Assembly (NCBI GenBank): GCA_022749755.1
Contig: CM040440.1
Location: forward strand, 12,573,269 to 12,637,268
From: Azadirachta indica
Taxonomy: Eukaryota; Streptophyta; Magnoliopsida; Sapindales; Meliaceae
Length of the DNA stretch: 64,000 bases
Direction: 5' to 3'
The notes under the pieces were generated by a model. The model had not been told where the DNA came from, ran no database searches, and saw only the letters and a list, made by a program, of their open reading frames with translations. This document shows, one piece after another, positions 49,391 to 60,851 of this stretch; position 1 is the first letter of the stretch; each line of letters begins with the position of its first letter. A program made the translations under genes and the position numbers.

Positions 49391-50790
49391 TCACTCATTG
49401 ATTTTGATGGTTCATTAAGATCGTTTCTTTCGAATGAAAGGTTTTATCAATAATCACACCATTTTGAAGAGTTGTGATGAAATTGATGTTCTCAGTTTGT
49501 GTTCCATTTGAATTAGGATCATTTATCTTAAATTGACTTGCCAAATTTGGATGTGGTTGAACAAGAAATTTGCCTTTCTCTTAAATGCACAAAGCTAAGG
49601 TAAATATTGATACTATACTGTTAATATCATTAATGGCTTGTGATGTTTAATTGTTTATGCTCATTTGCCCTTGTATGAACTCTTGCAATATTTCCTCGAG
49701 GGTTTTTAAATGTGTGACTGATATGGTGGAAAATTCAACAGTTTTTGTGGTGGTGGATGGACATTATGCTTATTTTTCCAACTAAAATTTTGATGATTTC
49801 TCCATTCAGGATTGTACATTTCATAATACGAAGAATGGGATGGTAAAGGCCTTTTAAAAGTATTCACAGATTTTGCTTGGTCATAAAACATTTCTCTAAA
49901 AATTGGAATATTGGGACAATCTTGAGTGCAATGTCCCGTGCTTCACAAACTTCTCATACTTTATTATTATGCATAAATTTGACTTTTTCACTATCCTTAA
50001 TTCTATGGCTTCAATCTTTCTAGTCAAATTAGTAACTCTAACACTCAGATCATCTTCTCGACTCAAGTTCTATTTGCCTCCACCAGAACTAACAAGATTA
50101 AATCTAATTGAATTTTCTAAAAAACTAGTGGTTTGCCAAGATTAAGAGTTTTTAGCCAAATGATCTAAATACTCTAAAGTTTCTTTAAGATCTTTATCTA
50201 AAAATTCACCATTACATATTATTTCAACAAATTATTTTGTCTTTGGTGTTAACCTTTCATAAAAAAAGTTTATTGTTCACCATTTTTCAAAACCATGGTC
50301 TGAGCATGAATTTAATAAGTCCTTAACTCTTTCCATTGAAAATAGGTTTCATTTGCTTTTGTCTCTTGAAAGCATTCATTTTATGTGTTGGAAAAAATTT
50401 CTATAAGAACTCAACATGCATTTCTTGCCATGTGCCAAGGAATTTAGGTCTTAATGAATTAAGTCATGTTTTCATTTTATCTCTTGTAAGGAAAAAGGAA
50501 ACAATTTTAGTCTAATCAGTTCTTCACTACATGTTTGATCAATAAATATGGCACATACTTCCTCAAATTCTTTTAAGTGCAACTAAGGACTTTCAGATTC
50601 TTAAACCATGGAAATTAGGAAGTAGAGGAATCATGCCGAGATTAAAATTGAAATTATTTGCATTAAGATGAAAAATAAAGCATGAAGGTGATGAATTTCA
50701 AGAAGGTTACAAGTATTCACACAGATTGAACATGTGGATTTTCATTTTCACCATGTACAGTTTCATTTTCAACCATAATGTTTGATGTGT
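49391..50790 (-). pseudogene. Ty3/gypsy gag, broken, element 2
   Basis: A second copy of the gag type at 14982-16325, in the same strand and order. The minus frame 49891-49706 contains YEMYNPEWRNHQNFSWKNKH, matching TPGWRNHLNFSWR of element 1. Upstream, 50140-50640 matches the gag core text of element 1 with many stops and indels. It is more decayed than element 1 by eye. Confidence 0.8.
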
Positions 50791-51270
50791 TTGAATGTGA
50801 AGATAAATTAAACAAATTACCCAAAAAGGTTTCAGAATTACCTTTCACCAAGTGACAAGAGTGAAGATCAAGGTACCATCCAAGCATAAATTAAATAAAA
50901 TAAAATTCAACAACAATAATAGTACATGAGAAGACAAAATGTTAGAACAATAATAATGCAAATAAATAGAAAAGAGGTGGTACAACCTTCCTTTTGACAA
51001 AAATAAAACAATTAATGAAAATAATATCACAATAACTAACAAAATAAAAGTTAGGTGGTAGAACCAACCATATATTAAGCAAAGAAAACAATATTAGTCT
51101 TACAAAAGAAATAAAATATAATAGAACAATAATTTAAGCATGATAAATTAGCGAAATATAAATGGGTAGCTGACCCTCTCAATTAAATAAAAGATAAAAA
51201 TATAAATAACAAGAAAGAAAAGTGTTAAGAGTTAACCTTTAGGGTTAGAGTTAGAGTTAGTTTAAAAACT
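50791..51270 (-). other. 5' leader of gypsy element 2; PBS and 5' LTR not found
   Basis: A-rich leader matching 16430-16850, with three GC-rich motifs at 50976-50987, 51054-51065 and 51164-51176. Similarity fades near 51270. No clear primer site or LTR follows, so the 5' end is lost or replaced. Confidence 0.7.
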
Positions 51271-54200
51271 GGTTATAAATGAAAATTTCCCTAAGACATT
51301 AACTGCTAACAAAAAATGTCATAAGATACAATATTATTGATATATAATAATTATAATAAAAATATAAAATTGATTACTGTAAAACAATTATTGATTTTTT
51401 ATTAAATATTGATCCCTATATATATAAAATATATTATCGCTAGTTTCATATTTTCATACATATGTTTACATTATTTGTAAATTGTTAGATTTATACATTT
51501 CGAATAACGAAGATTGAATTTGACGCATGAAATTAATACATAACAACAACAACAACAAAATATTATAATATTTTATCTATAATGAAGAATAGCGGGGTTT
51601 CTCATCCCATTAATAATGTAGAGATTAATCTTCTCCCATTTTTCGTCTCATTCTCTATCATATTATCTCAATTTTATCCTATTTAAAGTGAATCCTCATG
51701 GGCCTCCAAATCTATAAGGAATTTTACCAATCTTAGTGAGTTGAAAATGGCTTGTCCGTAGTGTTATTTGAATATATCTTAAATTATAGACAATATATGT
51801 TGGTGACTTATCTTACTCATTAACTGACAATTATACACCTGCAATATATATTATCACAATTAACTAGATTAGGAGGTATAGTTGTAGCTAAAATATGTAT
51901 ATTGTCACAATTAACTATATTTTTGTGATTTCTATTAGCTTCAGAGGGGTAAAAGATTACCCTTTTACAAATTGACGGAAGTAATTGAAATGTAGGTGGT
52001 TATGACAACCTACTTATTTGAGTGCTGAAAAAGAAAATATAATTAGTTGCGAGGATTTATAAATTTGAATAGAACAATATTAACTTTCAATATATATTAT
52101 ATAATGTTGAAAAATCGACATATATAAAATAATTAGCTGAAAATAATCCTTGAATAAAATAATTTATGAATAAATAAAATAATTACTAAAATGTATCAAC
52201 AAGTATATATGAGGCTATACTTTTAATATAATATTTAGATTTTTATTTTGGCCCATATATAGATCCTAGTGAAGTTGAATTACATAAGGAACCCAAGTTA
52301 AGCTCATTTGGGAATTAACAGCATTATGAGAATTTAAAAGCAATTCGGCTAGTAAAAGAAAACAGAAATCCAAAGCTAAAGCCCAATGGTAAATTTTTCG
52401 ATATTGTGATCATAATTTTATCACATATTAATTTGTTTTTCATTAAAACCCTTTGTTTTATGAGAAATCTTTTTATTGTCAAATAAACTTAAGTGTGTCT
52501 TTAATTGAAGACAAAATTTTATTTTAATCAAGTTACTTTAAACTGCAATGAGTGTATTTAAAATATATTCTAACTCATATCATCATACTCTACAAGGAAC
52601 AAATAAAAAATCTATTTTTGTTACTTATCACTACTTTTAATTAGCCGAATTATATGAAAAGGATGCTATATAGTGTTGGTTCAACTATAATACTATTGAT
52701 TAATAAAAAGACATTCTTTTTACAGTAGGAGATATTCCTTTTTGAGGTTTACACATAGCCTTTAAGGCTTTGGCTCTTTCTCTTAGAGACCTAGTCTTCT
52801 TCCTTTAGCAACAATTTAATTCTGCATTCATTTTGCATTTCTACCTTGACACCTACAAGCCACCAATCATACAATCTCGTAGTTACTAGTGGACACCAAT
52901 TTCATTGATTCTATGATTTTATCAGTATTACCAACAATATTGATACTATGACTCGATCCTACAACTTGAACATTATAAATAATGAAACATCACATTGATT
53001 GGTTTATTTTAATGAACTCATCTTTTAATTCAAATTGTGTTTTTTTTTTTTGGAGCATTAGTTAGGCCTTGTATTTTAATATGATTCAAAGTCCTTCTTA
53101 AAGCATACAAAATTTCAACATTCCAATTTTGGACTAAAAATTTTAAAGGAGTGGTGCGTCTGACTTCTGAATTAAAAAATTAAGTAAAGTTGTTTTGTTA
53201 AAAGTGAAAACAAAGTCACTACACGTGGTAAATTTGAAATTCATTTTGTATAACTTTTGCAGTAGAGTTTATTTCAGAAAAGCTTGTACGAGTTGAGTTT
53301 TTGTAAACAGAATTTTAGTATATATTAATGTCTTTATATACAAATACTATAAAGTTATTTTACCAAAGACGTGAAGTAATATATTAACAAGCTTCAAAAC
53401 TAATCTTAATTTATAATAAATAATCAATGCAGCCCCATTGGTCAGCTTTGACCATTTAAACTAACCATTGACCGTATTTTATTAACCTTTAATATCTTAG
53501 AATTCTTTATTTTGATGATAGCCAACATTTATTTGGATTGCAATTTGAGTATCAAAGTTTTGAATTCTTCTTTTAGGATTTTTATGACAAATTACAAAGT
53601 GAATATTTAGAATGCAATTTGAACATAAAAAGTTTATCCAAAATTAAGGCATTATTAAGTACATTGAATTTCTTTGAGCAAACTAAAGTAAAGTTTGAAA
53701 AATTTAAGACTTACGCATTTAGGTGATTAATTGTTTTTGAAATTATGTCCTTAAATTAGTTCAAGTTTGCATTTTATTTATTTTGTTATATTTCATGAAA
53801 TACATTTTTACGAATTTTGAAATTAAACAGACACTTATGTTTGTGAAAAATAGCATTGAATGATTTTGAATAATATGTTTGTTTTATTTACTATGTTCAA
53901 ATGAAAATATTTGAAAACTAGTAATTTACTTATCACATCCTCATATATAATTAGCATAAACTCTGTATATAAAGAGATAAATAAATTTTATATGGGTATT
54001 TTAGTATTTTAGTTCATTACAACTAAAAAACTTATTTAAAGTTCATACTTCACCGTTAAATTATAAATTTTTATTTATTTGATTCAAACCGTACTATGTT
54101 GTGGCTATGAATAGAAGAAAAAGAGGAGAGAGGAATACAAGGATGTAACATGGTCATTTGTATAGAAGTGCTCTTGCTCTTTCTCTTGTTGGATGCATTT

Positions 54201-54354
54201 ATTGTTTTGGATGATAAATGTTATGGATGATTTCTCTATACTATTCATTAGATGAAGTTTATGGAAGCTTTTTTTTTTTTTTTTAACAATGCAAAAAATG
54301 GAGGATAATGTATTAAAGGACTCCTTTGCATTAAGTCTTCCAATATTCTCTTAT
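51271..54354. other. AT-rich intergenic DNA
   Basis: No supported gene, LTR or inverted-repeat element. A short CAA run lies at 51542-51558. 52730-53050 is slightly less AT-rich but has no readable domain on either strand. Confidence 0.5.
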
Positions 54355-56050
54355 GTTTTGATGACGATAAACCATCTTGATCGCAGCAACACTAACTGCA
54401 AGGATACAAGTTGTATCAAATAATAAAGTGATAAGTATGAGTATCATCCCACGAGGATTGAATTTTTAAATTGAAGTTAAGTACTATGGTTATGGTAACT
54501 TGCTTTTATCTAGGCAACCTAATTTTATGAAATAAATTTAACAATAAAATCACAATCAAATAACAAATCAAATTAAAACAAATGGAAATTTCTAGGAAAA
54601 TATTTTTAGGGTCTTAACTTTATCCACCAATCCTAACCTTTATCCTAATTAGATATTATTAATGTTTTCAAGTTCAATTCACTAATCATGACTAAAATTT
54701 GATCTCGCTACCTCTTCCAAGTATGAAGTGTGATCATATGCCTAATCTACTTGAATTGATATCCCTATCTAACTTGTTCAACTAAACATGCATTAAAAAT
54801 AACTTGTTATTAACTATTCAAGACTCAGCCACCTCCTCATAGATTGTAATCTTAAATGCTAATATGATTATCTAGGTTCTGAGGTCCTTATGAACTTTCA
54901 CAAATCTAAATTGCGTTTTTTCTATTTTGATAAAGAAATTAAACTCTCCCAAATATTAGCCTTTCACAAATCAATGAACTCATTAAAATAATAAATTGAA
55001 GGCATTACGAACAAGGATAAACATAAGTGAATGAACCATAAATATTAACAACATTAAAATATATCACAACATGATTTCAGTGGATTGGTAAAGACTCTTT
55101 GGTGAAGGTTTTAGGCTTTGATTTCACTTATCTATTCTAATGTTTCCCCTAATTAGTCATTATTAATGTGTTTTGGTCTGATTCACTAATCACAAGATGA
55201 AGATCGACCTTAGTACCTCTCTCGAGCATCAACCAAGGTCTTACGTATAACTAAACAAGTCGATATCCCTATCTATTTCAATTATTTATATGCTTATTAA
55301 GCATTGCTTGTTATTCAACACTTAGAACTCAATTACCCCCCAATCTTCTAAAATCCTAAGTGTTGATTAGATTATCTAGGTATTAATCTCCTCCTTGTAT
55401 CAAAACTACCTAAATTGTGTTTACTTAATCCAATAAATAAATTAATCTTTCCCAAAAGTCAATTTATTCATCTTCAATTAACTAATTCATCAAATAACAA
55501 ATTAGAAACATTAGGCAAGGTAAACACAAGTGAATGAAACCATGATAACATTAATAACATGTCAATTACCAACAAGAAATTCATAAATGTCAATATAGTC
55601 TAAACAATATTACAAAATATAAATTTCAAGAGATAGAAAGAAGGAAAAGAGAAAACTCAGATCAAAAGATGCTCCAAGCCTTTAATTCTTCAAGAATCCC
55701 CAAAGAAACTTTAAGAAATTGTTAAACTCTAAGCCTCTCTCTCTAGCAAATTCAGCCTATCTCTCATCGTGTTTCTAACTCTAAAAACACTTTTATACTT
55801 GATTAATGGTGGCTAAGGTTAAAATAGTATGAAAAACTAGGATAGGTTCAAATTAGGTCATCCAATCATGATTCGAGGCCCAAAAATCAAGTTTGGACAT
55901 CATTAAGGATCCAGATGGCAAGAAGGCACGGCCAAGGGCGTGGAGATGCTAAAGAGGCAGCATTGGTGGCGCGGATGCCTGCATACTATTTCCATGGATA
56001 CAAATAATATATGATTGGAAAGCTCTAAATGTCTAGCTTTTAATGCCCCA
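54355..56050 (-). mobile_element. Gypsy-type LTR (probably solo), minus strand, limits approximate
   Basis: On the plus strand 54395-54470 reads GCAAGGATACAAGTTGTATC, then GATAAGTATGAGTATCATCC and CACGAGGATTG, the reversed 3' end of many plant gypsy LTRs. It is followed by AT-rich text and, further on, GA/CT-rich and GC-richer sequence (55640-55980) fitting the promoter half. No PBS or polypurine tract was found beside it. It contains a direct duplication of about 0.5 kb. Confidence 0.6.
54600..55560. repeat. Internal ~0.5-kb tandem duplication in the LTR
   Basis: 54600-55060 and 55105-55560 run in parallel: both contain CTAATTAG followed by ATTATTAATG, then CACTAATCA, GATATCCCTATCTA (54758 and 55262), AGATTATCTAGGT or its close variant, and AAGTGAATGAA. 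The offset is about 504 bases. Agreement is moderate, so the duplication is old. Confidence 0.75.
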
Positions 56051-56051
56051 A

Positions 56052-56500
56052 CACTACTGTAGAACAATTAAAAGAGCATAATAAATAAAAGACAATTTTC
56101 GTCTTTTAAAACGATTTATGAAAAAACTCTTTGATTATAAATAAGACTTTTATGTATAAGATTTTTCTAAATTATATATTTAGACAACAATTTTAATAAA
56201 ATCCACTTCGATTTTAGAAAATAGAGAGCAATTTTTAAACTATCTTTCTTTTATAATTTTTAGAGGATAGTTTTATTGAAACTGTCTTTTTATCTTCAAG
56301 ATGGAAAACAATTTTTAAACTATCTTTTTTTTAATAATTAGATGACAGTTTTATTAAAATGACTTTGAGTCTAAAAAATAGAAAATGACTTTTAAACTAT
56401 CTTCTTTTCTCTAAAAAATAAGACAAGTTTTATTAAATGATCTACTCAGTTTTCAATAGAAAACTACTTTTAATCATTAGTTCTATTTTTATTCAACTTT
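56052..56500 (+). mobile_element. CACTA (En/Spm)-like terminus with subterminal repeats
   Basis: CACTACTGTAGAA at 56052 resembles CACTA termini. It is followed by about 80-bp repeats containing ACTTTTAAACTATCTT and GACAGTTTTATTRAAA (56215-56490), as in CACTA subterminal regions. No opposite end (TAGTG) or transposase was found, so this is a fragment. A plain AT-rich tandem repeat is the alternative. Confidence 0.5.
56215..56490. repeat. Tandem repeat, period about 80 bp, about 3.3 copies
   Basis: Each unit runs: AATAGAAAA-type start, ACTTTTAAACTATCTT, A/T-rich spacer, GACAGTTTTATTAAA and a TGWCTTT end. A weaker unit precedes it from about 56095. Spacing is 77-83 bases. Confidence 0.7.
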
Positions 56501-57239
56501 TTACAAAAAATTAGTTTAGTATAAATTAATGAATATTAATTTCTTTATTCAATTTTTTTTAAAAAAATACAAAAGAAAAAAGATTACAAACATATAATAT
56601 ATATTTAAATATAGGGCTAGTTGCATTCAATATACATCTAATATTTGCATATACTATATATACTAATATTGCAAAATATAGTAGTATTATTCAATTTGGC
56701 CGATTGGTTGAAATCCTTGCATTATTGGTGGAGTGCAAGGATTCAAATATTCCTATCTCATTTAAAATTGTATAGTGCAAGGGTTCAAACATTCCTATTT
56801 TACTTAAAATTGTTTTGTTATACTTTTGGAAATAGGTAAGAATTGTCTTCTTCTGCTTTTGAATACAGGTAAAAATTATTTTCTTATATTTTTGAATAGG
56901 GATAAAAACTTTCTTCCTATATTAATGACATTCTAAGATACATTGAAAGAGGATTATTTGCATTACATTAAAAACCATGCAAACAATTATTTAAAACACT
57001 TTTTAACTATCTTGAATGTGTAATATTGTCGTAGTACAAATAGATCATGATTTCGAGTTTTGTAGAAGAAGTTATCACCATTTTATTATACTATATGCAA
57101 AATGTCCACGTTTGCTATCCATGATATGTCTTCTACTCATTTGGCCTAATTCGCACCACCTTTTCCTCCACTATACTTTTCTTGCTTCCCTACATAAAAA
57201 CACAAAAATTTATGAAATAATCACTTGAGTTTGAGGATA
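56501..57239. other. AT-rich DNA with short tandem motifs
   Basis: 56725-56815 holds GTGCAAGGRTTCAAAYATTCCTAT twice (period about 45), and 56822-56925 holds three loose copies of a TTTTGRAATAGG / AAAAATT unit. Frames at 56645-56839 and 57016-57228 are not credible genes. Confidence 0.45.
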
Positions 57240-58152
57240 TTTTACAAATATTTAAGCTTGAATGATATTAGTATGTGAGTAAAATAGTCACTTATCATAT
57301 GTGGGAGATTATTTTGTTATTTGTTGTTTTTGTTAGTGCCAAAAGGTGGAGATATAAAAATTTTGCAAATATCTTCTTAGTTGTTAATAAGAAAAAGAAA
57401 AATTATGCAATATTTTCATATGGTATGCAATGGGGAGAGTATTATGGTATGCAATACACTTTGCAAGACAGTTGTTTTATTATTTTTTAACTTGTATTAA
57501 CATGAAATGATATGTGCTTTTTGATCTATGCATAACTTGGGTTGATTTGAACTAGTCTATAATGCATATTTTTGGTATATAAAGGGGGAGAAACAAAATA
57601 CTAGGTTGATCTTATTTTCTTCTAAGTTTTTGATGTGTGAAAAGAGGAAGTATCCTATGGTATGCCATACACTTAGGGAGAATTGTGTTCAATTTTTTAT
57701 GTGTTGCATTAATTTCACATGATTAGTGCTTTTTTGATTTATAAATATGGTATGCAATATTTCTTTATTTGGCACTTTTGAAACAAAAAGGGGAAGAAAT
57801 TCCTATTAGCTTAATCTTATATTTTCCCATCCTTGTATTTGATTACGTTTGCTCAAAATGTTAGAGGAAGCTTCTAGTTTGCAAATTCTTCAAAATACCT
57901 CTAAAATATGTTTTTAAAAATTGTTATCATGCTCTTAGTTGATCTTTTTTTTTTTTTTGGATAATAACAAAAGGGAGAGAAGTTTGATTGATTGCCACAT
58001 ACTTGAATTGAAATGTATAATTTGAATTCTCATGTGGTTAAATGTTCCATCTATGCTATGATTGAGAAGGACCATCATTTTGGATTATATCAATTCATTA
58101 TTTATATTCTTATTGGCAATCAATAGTTTGTCATCATTAAAAAAGGGGAGAT
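57240..58152 (+). mobile_element. 3' region of a SIRE/Maximus-like copia element, with repeated polypurine tracts
   Basis: AAAAGGGGGAGAA-like purine tracts occur at about 57340-57352, 57583-57592, 57785-57797, 57967-57980 and 58138-58151. The last precedes an LTR starting TGTCAG. TGGTATGCAAT-type motifs recur (57420, 57444, 57659, 57748). Multiple polypurine tracts before the 3' LTR are a known trait of SIRE/Maximus elements. No coding part survives here. Confidence 0.65.
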
Positions 58153-59408
58153 TGTCAGCCTTAAAGCTCATGACAAAAATATTGATATTTTTAACAAACT
58201 AAATTCTTTTTGTATCATTTATTGTGATATTTTCAGTATAAAGAATTTGAGTAATTGTGAAGACTTCAAGAATATCCAAAATCAAGGATTTCAAAGACAA
58301 CATAATGGATTCCCTTAAGCATACGGAAGAGAGCCACATTGTAGAACAAAGTGACAAGCTCGGTATTTTATTCTGTATTTTATACATATAGGCTTGTGTT
58401 TTTGTAAGTGTGTCATGCATTACTAGAAATCTCAAATTGTTTTATGCATTTCATATATTTGTCAAACAACAGACTGAAATGCAAAGTTTTGAAAATTTGG
58501 AAACTGAACCAAAATGAAAACTTTTCTAAGTTCCAGACAACTTGTTATTGTAGTTGAACCTAGTTCAAGCCAAACTGAACAAAATTGAACTCGACGGAAC
58601 AAAACTGAACTAAACTGGTTTATGTGAACCAAAAACAGTCAATTTTTGGAAATAGAATGGCTTCAAGATTAAGTCAACCAAATATGAATTTAGGTCTACT
58701 GAAATTCTGCATTTAACTTCTATTTTGATTTTAAAGTGATTAGGTTGACCAAATCTCAAAAATGATCGACAACTCCCAAAATTTTGAATTTTATGTTTTC
58801 TGACAGCTAGTTTTCAAAGAAATTATAAAATGAGAATTTTTCATTTTACTCATGTAAGATTTTAAGCATATTTTCACAAACCCAAAGTTCACAAAACATA
58901 AAACATATATTCTTGAGCTTAAATTTGTGCAACACTCATTAAGATCTCCAAGTGCATTCAATTTCATCATTTATACTTAAAAAGATCAATTTTGTAAGTT
59001 CTTAATCTGTTTCATTTTTTTGTTGGAAAAAGGTGAATGAGGTTGGCTTTCACTTGGATTAAATAATATTATGAGTGTTTGAGATGAGTCAAACTTTGTA
59101 AGGGTTTTAACATGTCATAAATCCTAGGTTATGAGTGTTTGAGGTAAGTAAACACTTGTAAGGTTTAATATGTACCCAAAAATTCTGTTGGTTATAATTT
59201 GAAGTCTTATGGGACCAAGATTTGGTTTTTAATGAAATCTTCAAGTGGAGCATGAAAAGTGGAGGTAGGCATAGTTGTTGTTAAACCACTGTAAATCTTG
59301 TATTCATCTTTTTATCCCTTACACTTTTATATTGGTGTTTGGGTTGAAATTCGAATTTGTTGTTAATATTTTTTGGAAACCTAATTCACCCCTTTCTTGG
59401 GTTGCACA
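58153..59408 (+). mobile_element. Copia LTR, about 1.26 kb, plus strand
   Basis: Begins TGTCAGCC directly after a purine tract (AAAAAAGGGGAGAT) and ends CTAATTCACCCCTTTCTTGG then GTTGCACA, the usual end of SIRE/Maximus LTRs. The next bases TTAGTATTTCAGA could be a decayed Met-tRNA primer site (TGGTATCAGAG), which would mean internal sequence once followed. The preceding purine tract makes it a 3' LTR, so the downstream match may be chance. Confidence 0.7.
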
Positions 59409-59444
59409 TTAGTATTTCAGAAATTTGAGAATTGATGGTGGGAG

Positions 59445-59620
59445 AATCGAATAAGAATCTAGCAAGACCAAATCCCATGACAAGAAGAATTTTTGGTGCT
59501 TCATTTGTGATAGTCTACATCAAGCGAGCAAATACCCAAAGCAAAAAATGCTTTATGTTTTAGTTATGGAAGATGATTGTTCAAAAACTGAGGCAAAAGA
59601 GAAAGGCATGCAAGAAATAT
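59445..59620 (+). pseudogene. Retrotransposon gag zinc-knuckle relic
   Basis: Reads FWCFICDSLHQASKYPKQ, a C-x2-C-x4-H-x4-C knuckle with the last Cys changed to Tyr. A frame then runs on to a stop after EAKEKGMQEI. Plant gypsy gags with the LENFLWDMEQ motif carry such a CFLCDGPHxAxxCPK knuckle. The N-terminal gag relic at 36926-37126 is of that type and strand, so both may come from one gag separated by later insertions. Confidence 0.6.
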
Positions 59621-59956
59621 AAACACTCATAAATTTGCTTGAGACTTTTTGATATATTTTCTCCGGTGTAATTATAGCTGACCTCAATGTCAAAGGGACT
59701 TTGCCAGTAACACCACCGGTGCCCATTGGCCATTTTCTAGTGCTCCAAGAGTAAGACTAAAGAGGACAATAACCCTAGTAGCCTTGTTCAAGATTGATGC
59801 TGAGCTGAATCCTGTAGTCTTGTCACGTTGTCATGACCTTTGAAGTGTAACAACTATGTTTGTTGACTGAAATTCTTCTCACATGGCGTCGACGTGGTAA
59901 TAAGTCATTTCTCAAGCACATATAGCATCTGCGTGATAGGAGTAGCGAGTTTTCAA
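59621..59956. other. Unassigned, less AT-rich DNA
   Basis: Possibly further decayed retroelement text following the zinc-knuckle relic (KGTLPVTPPVPIG is readable near 59690), but no domain can be assigned. Confidence 0.4.
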
Positions 59957-60560
59957 CATTGACATTATCTATTAAAAATAAAAAATAATTTTATTAATCA
60001 ACTATTATCAATGATTAAGTTTAACAATATCACCTAGTAGCACAAGAAATTTGATGACTAACAAAATTGGAGGTTATTTAATATCATTTAATTAATAAAA
60101 GAGGAAATTTGAAATTAGCCCTTTATCTTTATTTTTATGTTTTTTTTTGAACTCGTTTTATTTATTTATTAGTCTGACATTTACGAGCCATCCACTAGAG
60201 AAACGAAAACCCTAACCATTGTGAGCTTCACCACTACTGCCACATTACTATCAGAAAAAATACAGCATTAGTTTAAAAAATCACAGACTTTCATACCTCA
60301 TCTAACGTCTCCAACGTTCGACTGACTAAAACTCTAATAAAAGCTACCAAAGCAGCTGCGCACCACTGACAAAATTTGCTGTAAATCATGGTGACTTTTC
60401 GACTACTATCACCACCATTTTGCTTCTTGCCACAATAAATACCAATTTTGACTCTATTAATAGGTGATTTTTCTTTTCGGCTTTCAATGCCATAGCTGAA
60501 TGTTACATTTATTGTTTTGTTTTGTAATTGCCAATATTTGTTTTGTCAATTTATATTAAT
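59957..60560. repeat. Repeat T, right copy, compact form
   Basis: Continuous match to the four dispersed pieces of the left T copy. It has single copies of the sites at which the left T elements inserted: TTTATTTATTT near 60143, GCATTAG near 60272 and ATCACAGACT near 60283. Similarity to the left pieces is moderate. It contains no gene. Confidence 0.8.
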
Positions 60561-60851
60561 TGGGTCCTTCTACAGTACCGGAAAAAAAATTTTCAGTATC
60601 GATAACGTCAAAATTTTAGACCATTGGATGAGATCAATGGTCCATCATTTTTCTTTCTTTTAAAACATTTATTTAGTTATTAAAATTATTATTTTAATTT
60701 ATCGGTTGTACAAATTTCTTTTGACTTTTAGTCAATCTCAAACTCCTTTCTGTAACCTAATTTCAGTGATTTATAAACTTCTCTCTTACAATTACTACGA
60801 ACAAATCCAACATTCGTCTTTTTGGTTGAAGATTTCCAAACATCAATTAAT
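60561..60851. other. Spacer between repeats T and H
   Basis: AT-rich. A GACCATTGGATGAGATCAATGGTC palindrome at about 60621-60644 is the only structure seen. Confidence 0.5.
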
